Origin: Albugo candida
Lineage: Eukaryota; Oomycota; Peronosporomycetes; Albuginales; Albuginaceae
Length of the DNA: 64,000 nt
Direction: 5' to 3'
Assembly (NCBI GenBank): GCA_905220665.1
Contig: CAJNAR010000014.1
Span: 186,001 to 250,000 of the forward strand
A program made the position numbers and the translations under genes. Shown here in pieces: positions 1 through 12,677 of the stretch. Below the pieces are notes generated by a model. The model was given only the letters and a program-made list of their open reading frames with translations, ran no database searches and was not told the origin of the DNA. How positions within the stretch are numbered: the stretch's first letter is position 1; every line of letters starts with the position of its first letter.

Positions 1-14
1 TAGAAAATTCTTTG

Positions 15-1244
15 TCAACTTTTCTGATTTCTTTCACTGTATTTCTCGAGACTGTATTGTAAATCACTTGCTACTGCTTGGACACTTGATGGCTGTGCAA
101 CAGAGCCCATCTTAATAAATCCGTAAGAATTGACTCCAGTCGAGAGATTTTCAATTTGAGGGCAAATCTTCATCATATGCTTACATACAAATTGACTCGT
201 AAGTAGGTACCATGAATTAGCCGACAAAACGCAAGTATTGCTGGCTTTCACAATGCAAAGTGCTAAATTTTTGACTGCGTCCTTCGTCTTGCGACCTCTG
301 CGTTCAATCTGAAGATACCAAATAGAGTATTTGACGATTTAGCCTGAAGATTTCTGATAGATCATGGAAGAGTTCTGTTTTATACGGAGGGTGTGAAGGA
401 TGTAAAATGAAGCTTCGAAGCAGAACTGTGGATATGCTTGGATCATATGGTAGAACTTGCTCTATTAGCCTTAGATGATCACAAACTGGTTCGGAGAGAC
501 CTTATTTCCATTCAATTACATTTGATTGTTCATTCTTGCATGTACCACCTTAGAGAAAGATAAGAGACTTCTTTGAGGTCGGTCGATAGTTGACTACTTG
601 TTCGTTGTGCGTTTTGATTTCGGGACTACTCACTATGCATTTCACACAGTGTGAGAAGACACGAAGGTCGATAATTCGGCCGAGCGGAAGACTGAGTCGT
701 ATTTGATATTCGTCTCATAAACGTGATGTAAGTATCGCTGCATGCAATGATATGGAGCTATCCATTTCTTGACGGAAGGTGCTGCACCAAGAAACCGCAG
801 TTTCGTCGTCTTCGGCTTGCTTTGAGAGCCAGAAAAGTGTACTACTGTCGACAGATTGCCACGCGCATCATCAGTTCCTCCCGCATTATTCATCCTATTG
901 TAATGTTTTTTGTCATCGTCTGGATCATTGATATCCTGGTCGAGAAAACCTAAACATGCGTTCCACGGAATATGACAGCTCAACATGACGTACGCATGCG
1001 GAATATCGTCGGAGATTTCTGCGGACATCATCAAATAGTCACAGTTGGCACGTGTCTCTGTGTATGGTTTGCGAAACCCGAAAGTAAAGTTTGCATGCTG
1101 GACAAATCGTTTTGTGCACTTGAGACAAGCCAGAATTTTTCGATAAGGGTTTGAAACAATCACGCCAATTTTATAGCCGCTGAAATTCAGTGTAATACAA
1201 CGTGCACTGAGTGCAGTTCTTCTGATGCGAGAGCAAGCACGCAA
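15..1244 (-). pseudogene. Degenerate copy 2 of an unidentified tandem gene family
   Basis: Broken minus-strand reading frames (1244-642, then 251-15). The upstream part contains a conserved block with LACLKCTKRFVQHAN, a block with SAEISDDIPHAY and a block with GGTDDARG followed by GSQSK and KLRFLG. The 251-15 part contains KASNTCVLSANSWY. Each block recurs in the neighbouring copies at 1254-3040, in matching order, so this is a decayed paralogue and not random ORFs. The frames are interrupted by stops and shifts, for example near 630-640. I do not recognise the family. Cysteine pairs such as CLKC and HCVKC leave open a worn FYVE/START relationship, but the signature is not good enough to assign. 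The copy probably continues past the left edge. Confidence 0.45.
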
Positions 1245-1253
1245 CTGTTTATT

Positions 1254-3040
1254 TCAATGTATGGTGTCATCGTAAGAGATGACTTCAATAGAATCATAAT
1301 CAATACCAGAGCATACAAATTGGACATGTTCATACTTGAATGAACTTGAAATTATATACCATGAAATAGCTGACAGAACGTAGATATTGCTCACTTTTGC
1401 AATGCAGAAAGCCGCTTCTTCGAATGTATTCTTCGTCCTGCGACTTTCACTATTGAACTGGACAACAAACAAAGTCTTCCGATAATTTAGCCTCACGCTG
1501 TTTGATAGCATCATGAAGCAATACTATTTGTCTTGAAGGGTTTAAAGAAGGTAAGAGAAAGCTTTGACGCGGCATCGTAGACATCCATGTAGATTTTGAT
1601 CCAACTTGCTCTTTTGATTCCAAAAGCTCACACGTTGATTCGGAGAGACCTGATAGCCAATCACAAGCCTTCCGACAACGGATTGCCATTCGAGAGTTTT
1701 TACTCGCAAGACGTTTTAGTATGCAACCAACACATGTCTTTTTAAAGACGACATAGCCTTCCGCGGCTGAGAGGTCGACGGGGATCCTTGTTCTTTCTAG
1801 CAGGGTTGCGAGGATTGATGCATGCAATGGTATGTAGCTGTCCGTATTTTTTTACGAGAATCTGTGGTAGACGCTTTACTTTTACTAGCATGCGATGGTA
1901 AAGATTTGAAATTGGACATGTCACCGGGCACTGCTTCTGGCTTCTCTTCAACATTTTCACAAACACCCACACGTACACATTTCTGTAGTCCATGACTCGT
2001 ACTTGATCTCACATACATATAAAAATGCCCTGCATTTTTTTATGCACTGAAAATTTGAACCGCCTATGGAACCAATGCAGCTTATACATTCTTCCGGTTT
2101 TGAGTCCATGTGGGTCACTTTGATCTCAAAATAGTAAAATCCAGGGAAATTGGCAGCATGTGAAGAGATAGAATCGTAAAGACTAACTAAAAGGAAATTC
2201 TTTTTCTAGATCCCCATATGATGGGTCCACATGAGCTCACACAATTCTGAAGTACATCCTCAAGTATTCCGGTTGTAGAGTATAGCACAAACTGGTAGTC
2301 ATTCAATTCAGGCAAAAGTATCTCTTGTCTTCGTCTCTAGGAGCCAAGCATCGAAGGCAACCAAGCATCCATACTTCGAGTAGGTAATTCGAAAGTAGTA
2401 AGCAATACGTCGTACCTTTTCCTCTATCAAAATGAAGAGGTCTTTGCCTTTCTGGGATATTATTACTTCCTTGATTTGTGCCGCCACCATATGCAAGTTC
2501 ATTACTCCTGCTGCTCCCATCAGCCAAATCATTTTCTCCATGATTGATACGCCTGAATGTGTCGTGACTATCGGCTTCTCGAAAAGCCGCAATTTCTTCG
2601 CCTCCTGCTTGCTTTGAATGCGGGAAAGTTGGGCTCTTCCCAACACATCGTCACGTGCATCGGAAGTCCCTTCCGCTTTCGCTAGAATTTTGCACATTTT
2701 TTTGTCTTTGTCAGGCACATGAAATTCCTGGCCTTTGATTATTGTACGTTTGTCCTTGTTATCATCACAGCTTGACAAGATTGCGCGTACGGTAAGTCGT
2801 CAGTGATTTTCGCGAACATCTCTAAATGAATTGATTAAGAACGTAACTTTTTTTCCTGTATTTCTTGGAAAACTCCAACGTAGAGTTCACATGCGGGACA
2901 AATCGTTGAAGAAATTTGCGACAAGCCAAACTTCTTTTGTGACAGTCTGGAATATTTATTCTGTCATTAACTGTAGTGCTGGAATCAGAAAGTTGGCAAC
3001 CACCGAGAAAAATTGCTAAAGCTATACTCGTCCTAAACAA
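1254..3040 (-). pseudogene. Degenerate copy 1 of the same unidentified tandem gene family
   Basis: Frames on the minus strand at 3040-2822, 2778-2308, 2018-1742, 1827-1450 and 1514-1254 line up with the copy at 15-1244. Shared blocks are FLQRFVPHVN (versus TKRFVQHAN), AEGTSDARDD (versus GGTDDARG), IQSKQEAKKLRLF (versus SQSKPKTTKLRFL) and KVSNIYVLSAISWY (versus KASNTCVLSANSWY). The full unit appears to be about 1.2-1.8 kb. A segment at 1743-1640 reads KTCVGC followed by RMAIRCRKAC, which could be a decayed zinc finger. Multiple frame changes make a functional product unlikely. Confidence 0.45.
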
Positions 3041-3184
3041 ATGTGTGGTTTTCCTATTGCGATGACATGAGCACGCACTTGGTTCTACTTTTTGAGTGAC
3101 ACTTTTGAAAATCGAATTTACTTAATAATATCTCCATACCACTAATACATTAGTAACAACATCATATCATCATACTCGACAAAA

Positions 3185-4450
3185 CTTGGCTGCACGACCT
3201 TAGATTGAGCGTGGTGACAGATAAACTTGAAACAAATGTCGACAGAATTCGCGCTTGAGGTACTATTCTTGCTGTCCACTTGCTTGATCCCCGCTTAATT
3301 GTCCATAAACATGGGCATCGGCTCAACAAATTTCATGTCCAGTTCTCCAAACAATCTCCTCAGGCCTAGAAGCTTAAGACCAGCATGCGACGCAGCGATG
3401 AACTCCGCTTCCATGGCGCTAAGCAAGACACCAGTCTGCTTCTTGCACGTCCACGATACCACAGCACCGTCCATCGTCAGCACGCATCCTAACAGTGACT
3501 TTATATCTGACTTGTTTGTGGCAAAGTCCGCGTCGCTCCAGCTTTTGATCTTGATAGGGACCCCTGGCTGGCTTGTACTGTTGACGCGTAACTTTAGCGA
3601 CTTTGTCTCCTTTAAATATCGTGCAATTAGCTTGTCTATTTTCCAGTCCCTCATCGTCGATTTGTGTGTCTGCCTGGTTGCGCTGTGCACTGCAAAAAAG
3701 ATATCTTGGCGAGTGCATCGTGCAATGCATATTATACTCCCAAACAGATACTGTAATGCCTGATGCTTGCTATTCTGCCTTCAGATGATGCAACCAACAA
3801 TTATGAACCTTGCGTTTCCTCATCGTTGCATTCTTCGCCCATTGGGGTTCAGACACCATTCGCCGATTCCAAACCATGTTCCTGTAACAGTAAGTAGATC
3901 ATCACTTCTTGATCCAGCACATAACCAACCTCAGAGTCCAGCATTCTGCGTAAACCCAGAAACTTGTTCACGACACCCGACTCTTTCATTTCGAGCGACA
4001 CCATGCTGTCGAAAGATTGTTCAACGACATCGTTTGAAGTCCCGGTGACCAACAAGTCGTCGACATACACATCAGCAACCGTAACATTCCCATCGGTAAT
4101 TTTGATGTACAGACACATGTCTGTTGTACACTGCTTGAAACCCAGATCGAACAACTTTGAGTGCAATAACTTACTCCATAGCCTTCCATCCTCCTTAGCC
4201 CATAAAGCGATCTCTCTAACAATATAAAAAGCTCTTTCGTATGTTTAACTCCATATTGCTTCAAAATTTCTTGACCGACTTGCGTTCCGCTTGGCACTCT
4301 CATGTATATGTCAACGTCTATTTCTTTTTCTGCCCTGACATATGCATTTCGTACGTCACCATGACGGGCCGGCACGTTCATCGACGAGAGAGTACCAAGA
4401 TAAACTTCACGGTACCAAGTTCCATTAATGCAGCGAAAGTCAAAGTGCAA
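3185..4450 (-). pseudogene. copia-1 reverse transcriptase and RNase H, frameshifted
   Basis: The RT part carries VPARHGDVRNAYVRAEKE and, in a second frame, the catalytic YVDDLLV motif (about 4062-4042). RNase H follows with WSDADFATNKSDIKS, a WTCKKQ block, SAMEAEFIAASHAG and a MFMDN end. In another frame it continues as a KQVDSKNSTSSA stretch to about 3185, as copia RNase H normally does. At least two frame changes separate these parts. Polymerase residues are visible, but no continuous ORF remains. Confidence 0.8.
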
Positions 4451-5591
4451 TGGATCCCAAAGTGCTGTTCATTTCCACATGCAACGAGTCTTGCCTTATA
4501 TCTCTCCACATTTCCATCAGCATCTTTCTTCGTCTTGAAGAACCACTTGTTGTGGAGAACATGTGAGTCTTTACGTGGTTGAACCGCGTTTTAAAAAACA
4601 CCAATAAATGTCTGAACTTCATCGCAGAAACATTCTTAGTCATCGCGAGGAACACTCGGCAATAGTTGGACGGATGATCGATATAGTTGATCAAATACCT
4701 ATTTCCCAGTCTATCACGGGGAGTCATGGGGCCTTTTAGGTAGGAACAGATGACGCCAGCGATCACATCTATGGGCGAATTTAACCGGCTATTCTTGCGT
4801 GACTGTGCGTTATTCGTGTGCTTGCCTTGTGCGCATGCCAAGCAGTTAATACGCCTATTATCAGTCAGTTTGATTCCAGAGACAGGGTTGCGGTCCATCT
4901 TTATGATTGTGTCATAACAAGAAATGACCCAAACGACGATGGAATTGTAACAAGCTTCCAAGCTGAAAACTTGTGTTGTTTTGGTGTCCGTCACCATTCA
5001 CGATAGTCATAACCGCCTCCTTTGGGGAACCAAACCCACGAAAATCGTTGAGCTAAATACCATCGTAAACTGAAACGACAAACGCATCATTGATACGATC
5101 AACGCCCATGATGGGTGCACCTCCAGGGTGAGAGACCATAATACGCCTCCCTTCACGGTATTCAAGAACGCATCTCTTCTTTTCCAATTTACCGAAGGAA
5201 ATGATGTTACGCCCCAAGCTTGATGCGTATTGAACATTTAGAAGTCGGATGGTTATCACAATACCAGGTTCCTTGACCCGGATCTCCACACTTCCTTTTG
5301 TTTGGTGATCCTTAAGGGTATCCCATCAGATGCTACGGTGAAACATTCGTTTCGGCATTCGACCGCATCGTCGAGCAGGCTCAAGTCATTGACCAAATGT
5401 CGTCCTGAGCCGCTGTCCAAAATCCAGTTGCTAGTTGAGCTGGACCGTCCATCGCTAACCGTTAGAATGAAATCTTCACTTTTGTCGTTTCTTGCCTTTC
5501 TTCGGACAAGCTGCCTTGAGGTGACCAGTGTTGCCACATTGATAGCACCTTTTTGCGAATCTATCTTCAGGACGTTTCTTGACCTTTCCAA
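4440..5591 (-). pseudogene. copia-1 protease and integrase, frameshifted
   Basis: The protease active site is visible as WILDSGSGRHL in the 5591-5256 frame. The 4997-4440 frame has the GAG-pre-integrase zinc-binding end (RINCLACAQGKHT) followed by an integrase-core segment with an IDHPSNYCRVFLA stretch. Copia integrases normally have a longer uninterrupted DDE core, and here it is split among frames. This is decayed coding sequence without a usable product. Confidence 0.75.
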
Positions 5592-5822
5592 AGTTCCTTA
5601 TTTCATTCGTCGACTCGACGACGTTTACTACGTCTATACCGAAATGTTTGAATCGAATGGCGAGCGCCGTCGATTGTGCAAACTGTGCTTGCTCTTCATC
5701 CTGTCGTAGTCAGTCAACCCTATTCAGGTCCAGACGGGACAACATCGTCGTGCGCATGGTTGTATCAGCATAGTGGACAACGTTGTCCAAGACAAGGCTT
5801 TCTGCGCCTCCACAGGCGTCAC

Positions 5823-6538
5823 TCACAGCTGTCCGATACAAGAAATGTTCCGTCCAGCTACGCTGGGATGCCTTCGGCGCAATAACAACTTCATGCTCTG
5901 GGCCGGTGTTATCTTAATAGTGAAAGTCTGGAGCAGCCTGTGCATAGCATGCTCCAAGGATTGACTGTCAGCCCACCAAGTCTCCATCTGCCGACGATAA
6001 TATTTCTGTGCAATGCCTGCAAGGTGGTGACCAAGAACATCAACCTTAATATCTTCCGGCCACACAAAACCACAGGGCACGCTCGGAGAATCCAACTTGT
6101 CGCACAAACTCTTTTTCCAATTCACTGAACCTACTACCAAGTCCATGGTAGAGTTCCTTTCCGTCGAAAGATTGTAGCGCCAATTTTCGTTGACGACTAC
6201 CCGGTACGACTTAGGGTACCTACCCATGCTGGTAATAACCAAGACCCGGTATCTGGGTATCTCTGCAGGTGCACCCTGCCCATGAAAGCAAGCATTAGGT
6301 CTCTGACCTATTCCATACTTGCCATCAACCTGAGCCGATAGTTCAACCATATCCCCAGCATAAGATAGTCGTCAGGCACCAAAGTAGGTGGCCGGCGAGA
6401 CATCTGGTGAACGTTTATAAGGACGGGAATTCTCCAAAGTCTGGAGTTTTGTACCTGTCGCTGATCCCAAAAGCGAACCAAAAGCCCAGGACTCGGCAGA
6501 TAAATTGTTATCTCATCAAACTCTTGTTTGTTATCCAC
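5823..6538 (-). pseudogene. copia-1 gag, degenerate
   Basis: The segment CGFVWPEDIKVDVLGHHL followed by a METWW motif matches the gag of copia-2 at 48405-48166 (CGFSWPEDVKIDLFGHRL and an EVWW motif). The N-terminal third lies in another frame (6538-6308). It identifies the same copia family at two places in the window. Confidence 0.65.
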
Positions 6539-7072
6539 GCTGATCTCACCTGCATCTTAATTAACATTGCGGTTTTGATTTCTTTCAGCCACAAATTCAA
6601 CACCAACAAGCCGCAATTTGTTTGTCCGCTGCTTGCTTGGGATCCGAGAAAGGCGCGCGCTTGTCGACTTGTAGGCGCACGTTTATCATCGCTTCCTTCT
6701 GTTTTGGCCAGAAATCCTGATTCTACACAAGCTTCCTTAGATTTATGACAGTGTAACACGCGTACGGACTATCGTCATTGATTTGTGCGATCATATACAG
6801 ACTATAACATTTGGCTGGTTGGCTCCGGTCCAGAAAACTCGAACGCAAAGTCCGCATGCGGGAAAGATGGTTGATAGCACTTAAGACAAGCTCAAGTTCC
6901 CGCATAGAAGTTCCGAGCAGTCAGGCCAGCCGCTGGAATATAACAGATGGAGATCAACAACGAGCATTGCTGCAGCTATGTCGGTCTTTATGAAAGAACG
7001 TAAAACTGAGCGTGTAGTTGTCCTGGAGCGTTGGCGTGAACATGAACGTTCTTCTAGTTTTTCGAAGTACAC
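6508..7072 (-). pseudogene. Third partial copy of the unidentified tandem family
   Basis: Frames 7072-6881, 6905-6723 and 6759-6508 on the minus strand contain IAQINDDSPYACY (compare SAEISDDIPHAY at 15-1244) and LAKTEGSDDKRAP (compare LAKAEGTSDARDD at 1254-3040). Only the N-terminal half is present. It abuts the gag end of copia-1, so the retrotransposon probably landed in or next to this copy. Confidence 0.35.
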
Positions 7073-7564
7073 ATTTCAAAAAATCATACATTTGTCACTG
7101 CAGAGGTGCGAGCGGTAAGGATATGTTCCATCTTTCTCAAAATGAGACACAGAATGCCTGTACATTACGGTATCCTGACAACACTTGTTCGAATAACGTC
7201 TAATTCTTTCCATGCACTTAACGGGGTAGTATGCCGGTCTATCCATCGCTGGCAATAACGATTTACTTGTGTAAATCACTAAGTGACTTGTACAACCAAA
7301 CCGTTCAATTGATCATTTGAAAAACCTATGGGAGCAACGTAAGTACGAGTCATTAGGTCAAGATGGCGTGATGATTGCTTAAGCGTCCAGTTGCGATGAA
7401 CGAAGCACATACGAGAAGTTAAATTGAAATTATATGGTATGGTTCAGTCTTTCTCAGATTCCTGCTCAAAGAGCATTCAAGTGACATCGTGGCTTAAAAG
7501 TATTTGCGAAGAATTGTGCCAAGATTAGAATCCTACATAGTCTTGCCCTACACTAAGTCATTGG

Positions 7565-9270
7565 TCAACAACAACGATCACATCTGCACGTATGGCTTTG
7601 AAGTCCAGTTGCATCAGTCAAGTTGCGAATTGTGAACGCATCACGAGACCTTGCACCAAATGCTGTCTTATTGGAAGTGTGCACTACAAACACTATCTTA
7701 TTGTTGGGATGGACCCTGAAGAAGCGATCCGATGCCCTACTGACTCGGTAGGTACTGTCGATCGTTCCTCCATACTCCTGATCCATACCATGAAAAGTCT
7801 GGCCCTCCGACGTATCGTACCACAATTTTTCTGGAAATAGCGTAAAAAATAGGTACAGATCTGGTACATTGTATCATCCATGAATCAAAATGTACCACCC
7901 ACTTTGGTAGGGTTTTGTGAGCAAAGGGCAACATCGCAGCCTTTTTCTGCACTTGTTGTTTCGTGTGTGAAGGAGAGGCTCTGAAACAGCCGCGTTGCCC
8001 AGAAAAAGGCAAAAAACGGTTTGTGAGTGAAAACGAGAAACAGTAGAGCAGGACAGTAGTTGTTGGATTTCGGATGAAATGATCAGTCACAGAAGCTTGG
8101 TGACGGATGACTTTGCGTTCTTCGGAATCTATGCTCCGCCAACCCTTCAACTCCAATACACGTTTTCGAAGATGCCGTGATGTAGCCATAAAAGTTCGAA
8201 CTCGTTCTAAATCCAGTGCGTCCGATCTCTCCCGTGATGACCAATGTGTTGACATCGGATGACTCTTGGTTGGTTCGGGAGATTTCCGGACGACTTTGAG
8301 AGCTGTGAGCGTGAAATAGATGGAAAATAATGTTTCCTTCCTTCCTTCTTACTACCACATAAAAGGATCTGCCACTTGTGCTTGGTGTAATCCAAGTCAT
8401 GAGACCAATCGTCGAGTGGATACGTAGAGTATCTGAGTGACCTCGCTGTAAATTCGACTCAGCAACTTTTCTCCAGCCATATCCGATTCAATTAGCTCTC
8501 TTCATTGTTGTAATAGTGGTGACGAATTCTTCCTTCGTTGGCCATCTGTCGCTTTCCCGAAAAAAGTCTTGCAGGCTTCGAACGAAGAAAAGTGTAGCAA
8601 ACGTTTTTCGAAATGTGCGATGTGGTTCGTCCGCCATACCAAGATTGTACCAAACGTTCTGCGTACTCGGATGGCGATTAGCAGCTTCGTAATGTAACTT
8701 TTGGTCGCAGTGAAACCACATCGGTTGTTCCATGTAGTACTGACGGCGTTTTGAAACATTCAAATCTGATACTGAAATGCTACAATCCATCTGATGCCAC
8801 ATTTAAAATGCGTGTTTCCACCATAACCATTTTGCCATGTCGATGTGGTGCGATAGTTAATATATCCATCGGCTTGTGTGTTCCAAAGGGAGGCTGAATA
8901 AGTTGTAATAATTCCGTCGAAGCAGTTGTCCAATTCGCAGGAATGATTGTCGACGCATCGGATGCGAACTGCTGAAGGAATTGAATACGTTGTAGCTTCA
9001 GTCGTCCCACCAAACAAGGAACTTGTAGTCCACCATCTTGTCGGCGAAGATATAAAAATTCTTTGCTGAGTAGGTGGACGTGTTTTGAGTCTTTTCGTGT
9101 TTCCGACCAAGCACAAATCGATTTAGCATCGATTGCCACTGTCGAATAGTCACTGCTGGTATATCAACGTGCATCGTGTAATGCCACAGACGTGATAAAA
9201 TCATCGATCCCATACACCACCCATCGTAAAAACGTTTGTCGAGAGTTGAAATAACCATCGAATGAGTCAT
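7565..9270 (-). mobile_element. Non-LTR (LINE) retrotransposon remnant, 3' part of ORF2
   Basis: Minus-strand frames give the region after the reverse transcriptase of a LINE: LSRLWHYTMHVDIPAVTIRQW, then SMLNRFVLGRKHEKT, LLSKEFLYLRRQDGGLQVP and RLKLQRIQFLQQF. A zf-RVT-like part follows at 8802-8488 with ADEPHRTF and a following F-rich helix. Copies of these motifs are spread over three frames. Further downstream (8400-7565) several frames continue without an identified domain and may be the LINE tail or another repeat. It is truncated at the 5' end and not functional. Confidence 0.6.
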
Positions 9271-12200
9271 GTTTGTAGTTCAGTACTACAACAGATGCTT
9301 GCAAAGCTCTCAAAGACAATCCAGAAGAATAATGTATATTAAACTGAAAGGTATAAGATGACCTTAAGCTTGCGATCCTAAAATTGGCATCTGATTAACG
9401 AATAAGGGTAATCGGTCAGAGTAGAATACAGAGTATTGACCCATACTCAGTGGAACTTTTCTAGAGTTAGAATGGAGAAGAGTTCATAGAAAGGAGAAAG
9501 TCTATATGGACTTGCGTCGACGTTTTCGTCGATTTGGTGCTTCTCTTCAACTCGCATTGGTCCTATATCACAGCGGCCACTGCTGGAGTGAGAGAACAAT
9601 GCATATCTGTGTGACATCGGGCGCTTGCATTTTTTTGATGAAATGAAACGACATAACGAATTGTGCGAAAGAGGATGTCCAACCGTATCTTTTTATCTTA
9701 CGCATGAGGACTGTGTCGTTCTTCCAGAAGACCCATGTTAGTTTAGGTTCATGAAAGAAGCCAAACATTTAGAAATGGAGTGGACTGTTCATCACTACGA
9801 CGATCTAGTTGTAAGGAAATAGTCGTTATTCATAAGCTTATAGTCAAGACATGGACCAGCGGTCAATACGGTTCATTCAATGAATATTTCAATGATGTTT
9901 GTAATACGGAACTACTGAGCTCGAATTTGTTTAAATTAGTGCGGGTTCATTCTGAGACCAGAAATTGAAGATTCCGCATGATAGCGCCATTTCATATCTG
10001 TAAATTATACTTATGTGGAGGCGATCTGAGATGTCATGGCATTATTTTGGCAGGAAGACGCTCGATAAACCGGATGCAAAAATGAGAAAGCTACGATTTG
10101 TGGATGAAGCATGACATGCGAGCTACCGATCAGATGACGCGATACATTCGCGAGCCTTGTGCATCAATATGCCTGCTATGATTTCACGAGCTATAACTTG
10201 AAGCGTTTGCGGTTTTCAAATTCCCCTCTTTTTCATGCAATAATTGAAGACACGGTGATGCTTCCGTCTGGGAGATAGATAGAAAGCGAAGCTGTTTAAG
10301 TCACCTGCGTGTAATGCGGATTATTTCATACAAAAATACTTAGACAATAAGTCTCCTATTATTTGCATCGGCATACCGACTACAATATCGCATCACACCA
10401 TGAATTCATGAAATACAGCAACTTATCTTATTTAAATTCGACAACTAATATACATTTAAACGAATTCACGGAACTGCGGTTGCACAGAGAGGAAACATGC
10501 ATGCATATCGAGCTTTTCAGAAGAATGCGCATATATGCTCCTTATCTTTGTAAACAATAGAGCATGTCTCTTACAACACGCAAATAAGTGAAGCGCTTCT
10601 CCTTTATTCAGCTCAGATCCGATTCCTTCGTTATGTTAGTTTCGGAGCACGACTGCTTGATCAACATCTTATCGAGGGCCGGCTTTTCCAATATGGCCTG
10701 GAGGGGAGTATCCAGAAGTAAGAGTTCTTTTTCTGTCCGGTAAAATCCGCAGCCTAGATCAAATTGCGCGATCATGATACAGGATGTAGCATTGTAATAT
10801 TACAACCAGGTATGAGTGTGTTCTCATCCTTTTTCACGGCGTATACACACAGACGCACTGCTGTGAAAATGTTACCAATACTGTGCTTTCGATATCCTCG
10901 ATGCCTTCCTCGTTGCTCTTTCCCGTCTCACTTGCCTCTAAATTAAAACTCCATCCGAATACTTCTCAATCTGAGCAGAATGCCTGAAAACAGAAGATCT
11001 CTACAGGCTATCGAGATAAAGTATCTCTGTCGGACTAATATACTCATTCGACCCATTTTATGTAGGCATACTTGCCACTTTTGAGTGATATGAAGTTAGC
11101 CGAATCCATTCTCTGCTTGGGCTGGCTCAATAAGACGCAACATCGGCAGAGTCACAGCACGTATTATGCTCGTCTGGACGAATAGATGTGAAATGACGAT
11201 GATAAATAAGTCACCTGGAGCTCATCCTCATCCGACGATTAGAAGTGTGTCAGCTACGAACACTCGTCGCTGGTCAAAAATGAGAGGGAAATCATTTCTC
11301 ATCAAGATTGACGAGACAAACCTATAAATTACGTTTTACGCATTATTTTCTGCCAAGTCATTATCTCTTTGATGTCCTAATCAAGCTAGACGCATTCCTA
11401 TTTTGATAAATGTCGATATAAACGCATCCCTGAGATTATTAGTGGACAGAATTGCCTCAACAGCTCTTCTTAGTTGTACAGTTATCGACTAATGAACAGT
11501 CAAAATATGATCAAACTTCAGCGAGTATTCTATTAAATGATGGCGAAAACTACTGCGGTACATGGCGTTTTTGCTTATGCCAGAAAATAAGTCAGATATA
11601 TAAGCAAAATTTGATATAGTCATAGCAATTTTGGATCGTGTGAAGCTCGAAAGTTAATTGCCGGAGCTAAGAATTGTGCTGATAAGAACAGTAATTCTCA
11701 CGAATCGAGTGCGCTGTAACGATGTAGAAACACATACACTTTAATTGCTTTATCTCTGGAGATAGTATTTGCGTCCAGTTTTCAACTATCAAAGACATAT
11801 TTGATAGATTGAGCTCAAAATTTACAGTATACCGTTGATAGTATCGGAAGTTTTCTCGATTTCTTCCGGGGTTAATTATGTCGACAGTCTTCGATCTTGT
11901 GCATCTCTCGAGCAACACAGAAACTGATAGCAGCATGCAAACGGCACCGAATCGTAATCAATGGCTGATGGAAGCTGAAAGCTGGTGGCAAAATAGAATT
12001 ATTGACATGGTGAATAGAACACTTATGGTATTTACACAATCGATAGCGTGCATGTGAGCTGACGCGAGAATATAAAAGTGCTTGTTCTTTGCACTCGCAA
12101 GCCATAACTTCATCATTTGAATGCGATACAAACATTGACAGACAAGTCAAGTCGACGATCACGGGTATTACAGACGACAATTGCAGTGGCAGTTAGCTTC

Positions 12201-12677
12201 AAAACAGAATAACGTGTCGCTGAGGTAGGAGAAGCGTCGAAATTACGCTCTCGTGCTGTCATCGTCTCATATTTGGACGACAATGTAAAGTGTATATACA
12301 TCACGTGGTAAGCGGCAGCAGCCAACAACAACGAATGAAGCCTTCACCGTATCAAGCATGGAATGGTATAGTTGAAGTATCAAGCGTTCATCACAAATCA
12401 AGTGCGAAGTAGCATCAATTTTCGAGTAAACATCTTTCCAATCATAAATCATAGAGCAGGCTTTTTATAGCCATTGATACATAGAACGCGCAGCCTTATA
12501 CAGTAGGATTAGTTACGACAATGATTAATTGATAGAAATTAGGAATGACATCTGAGATGTAAATACGCACCAGATACATTCGTATAAATAGACTGTCGAT
12601 GAGCAATCATTGTAACGTACGGATTCTCTTCTTCGATCATCTCAATCAGACATTTGTACTTATATCACATCGAGCAT
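9271..12677. other. Gene-free stretch
   Basis: Only short, scattered ORFs on both strands, with no domain, signal peptide or coding-like composition that I trust. The small minus-strand frame at 9768-9568 could be more LINE debris, and the frames at 12452-11667 are unassigned. The last ~100 bp must hold the promoter of the START/FYVE/GAF gene. Confidence 0.4.

Larger units (their letters stand above)
3185..6538 (-). mobile_element. Ty1/copia retrotransposon, degenerate (copia-1)
   Basis: A copia-order set of domains is readable on the minus strand through several frames: gag (6538-5823), a zinc-knuckle/protease region (5591-5256), GAG-pre-integrase and integrase (5237-4440), reverse transcriptase (4450-3849) and RNase H (3690 to about 3185). 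The gag is homologous to that of the second copia element at 45359-49256. Both have a WPED(I/V)K(V/I)D segment, an LGH or FGH step and a WW pair. I found no LTR pair, and the polyprotein is broken by frameshifts and stops, so it is a fossil. Copies of the unidentified tandem family flank it on both sides. Confidence 0.85.

Noticed and set aside
1450..1827. Intact FYVE zinc finger in the tandem family
   Set aside because: CVGC and RCRKAC resemble one, but the remaining cysteines and the RHHCR and WxxD motifs are absent, so no assignment.
12654..12677. TTG start for the START/FYVE/GAF ORF
   Set aside because: Eukaryotic translation favours the in-frame ATG at 12678, and the extra eight residues carry no feature.
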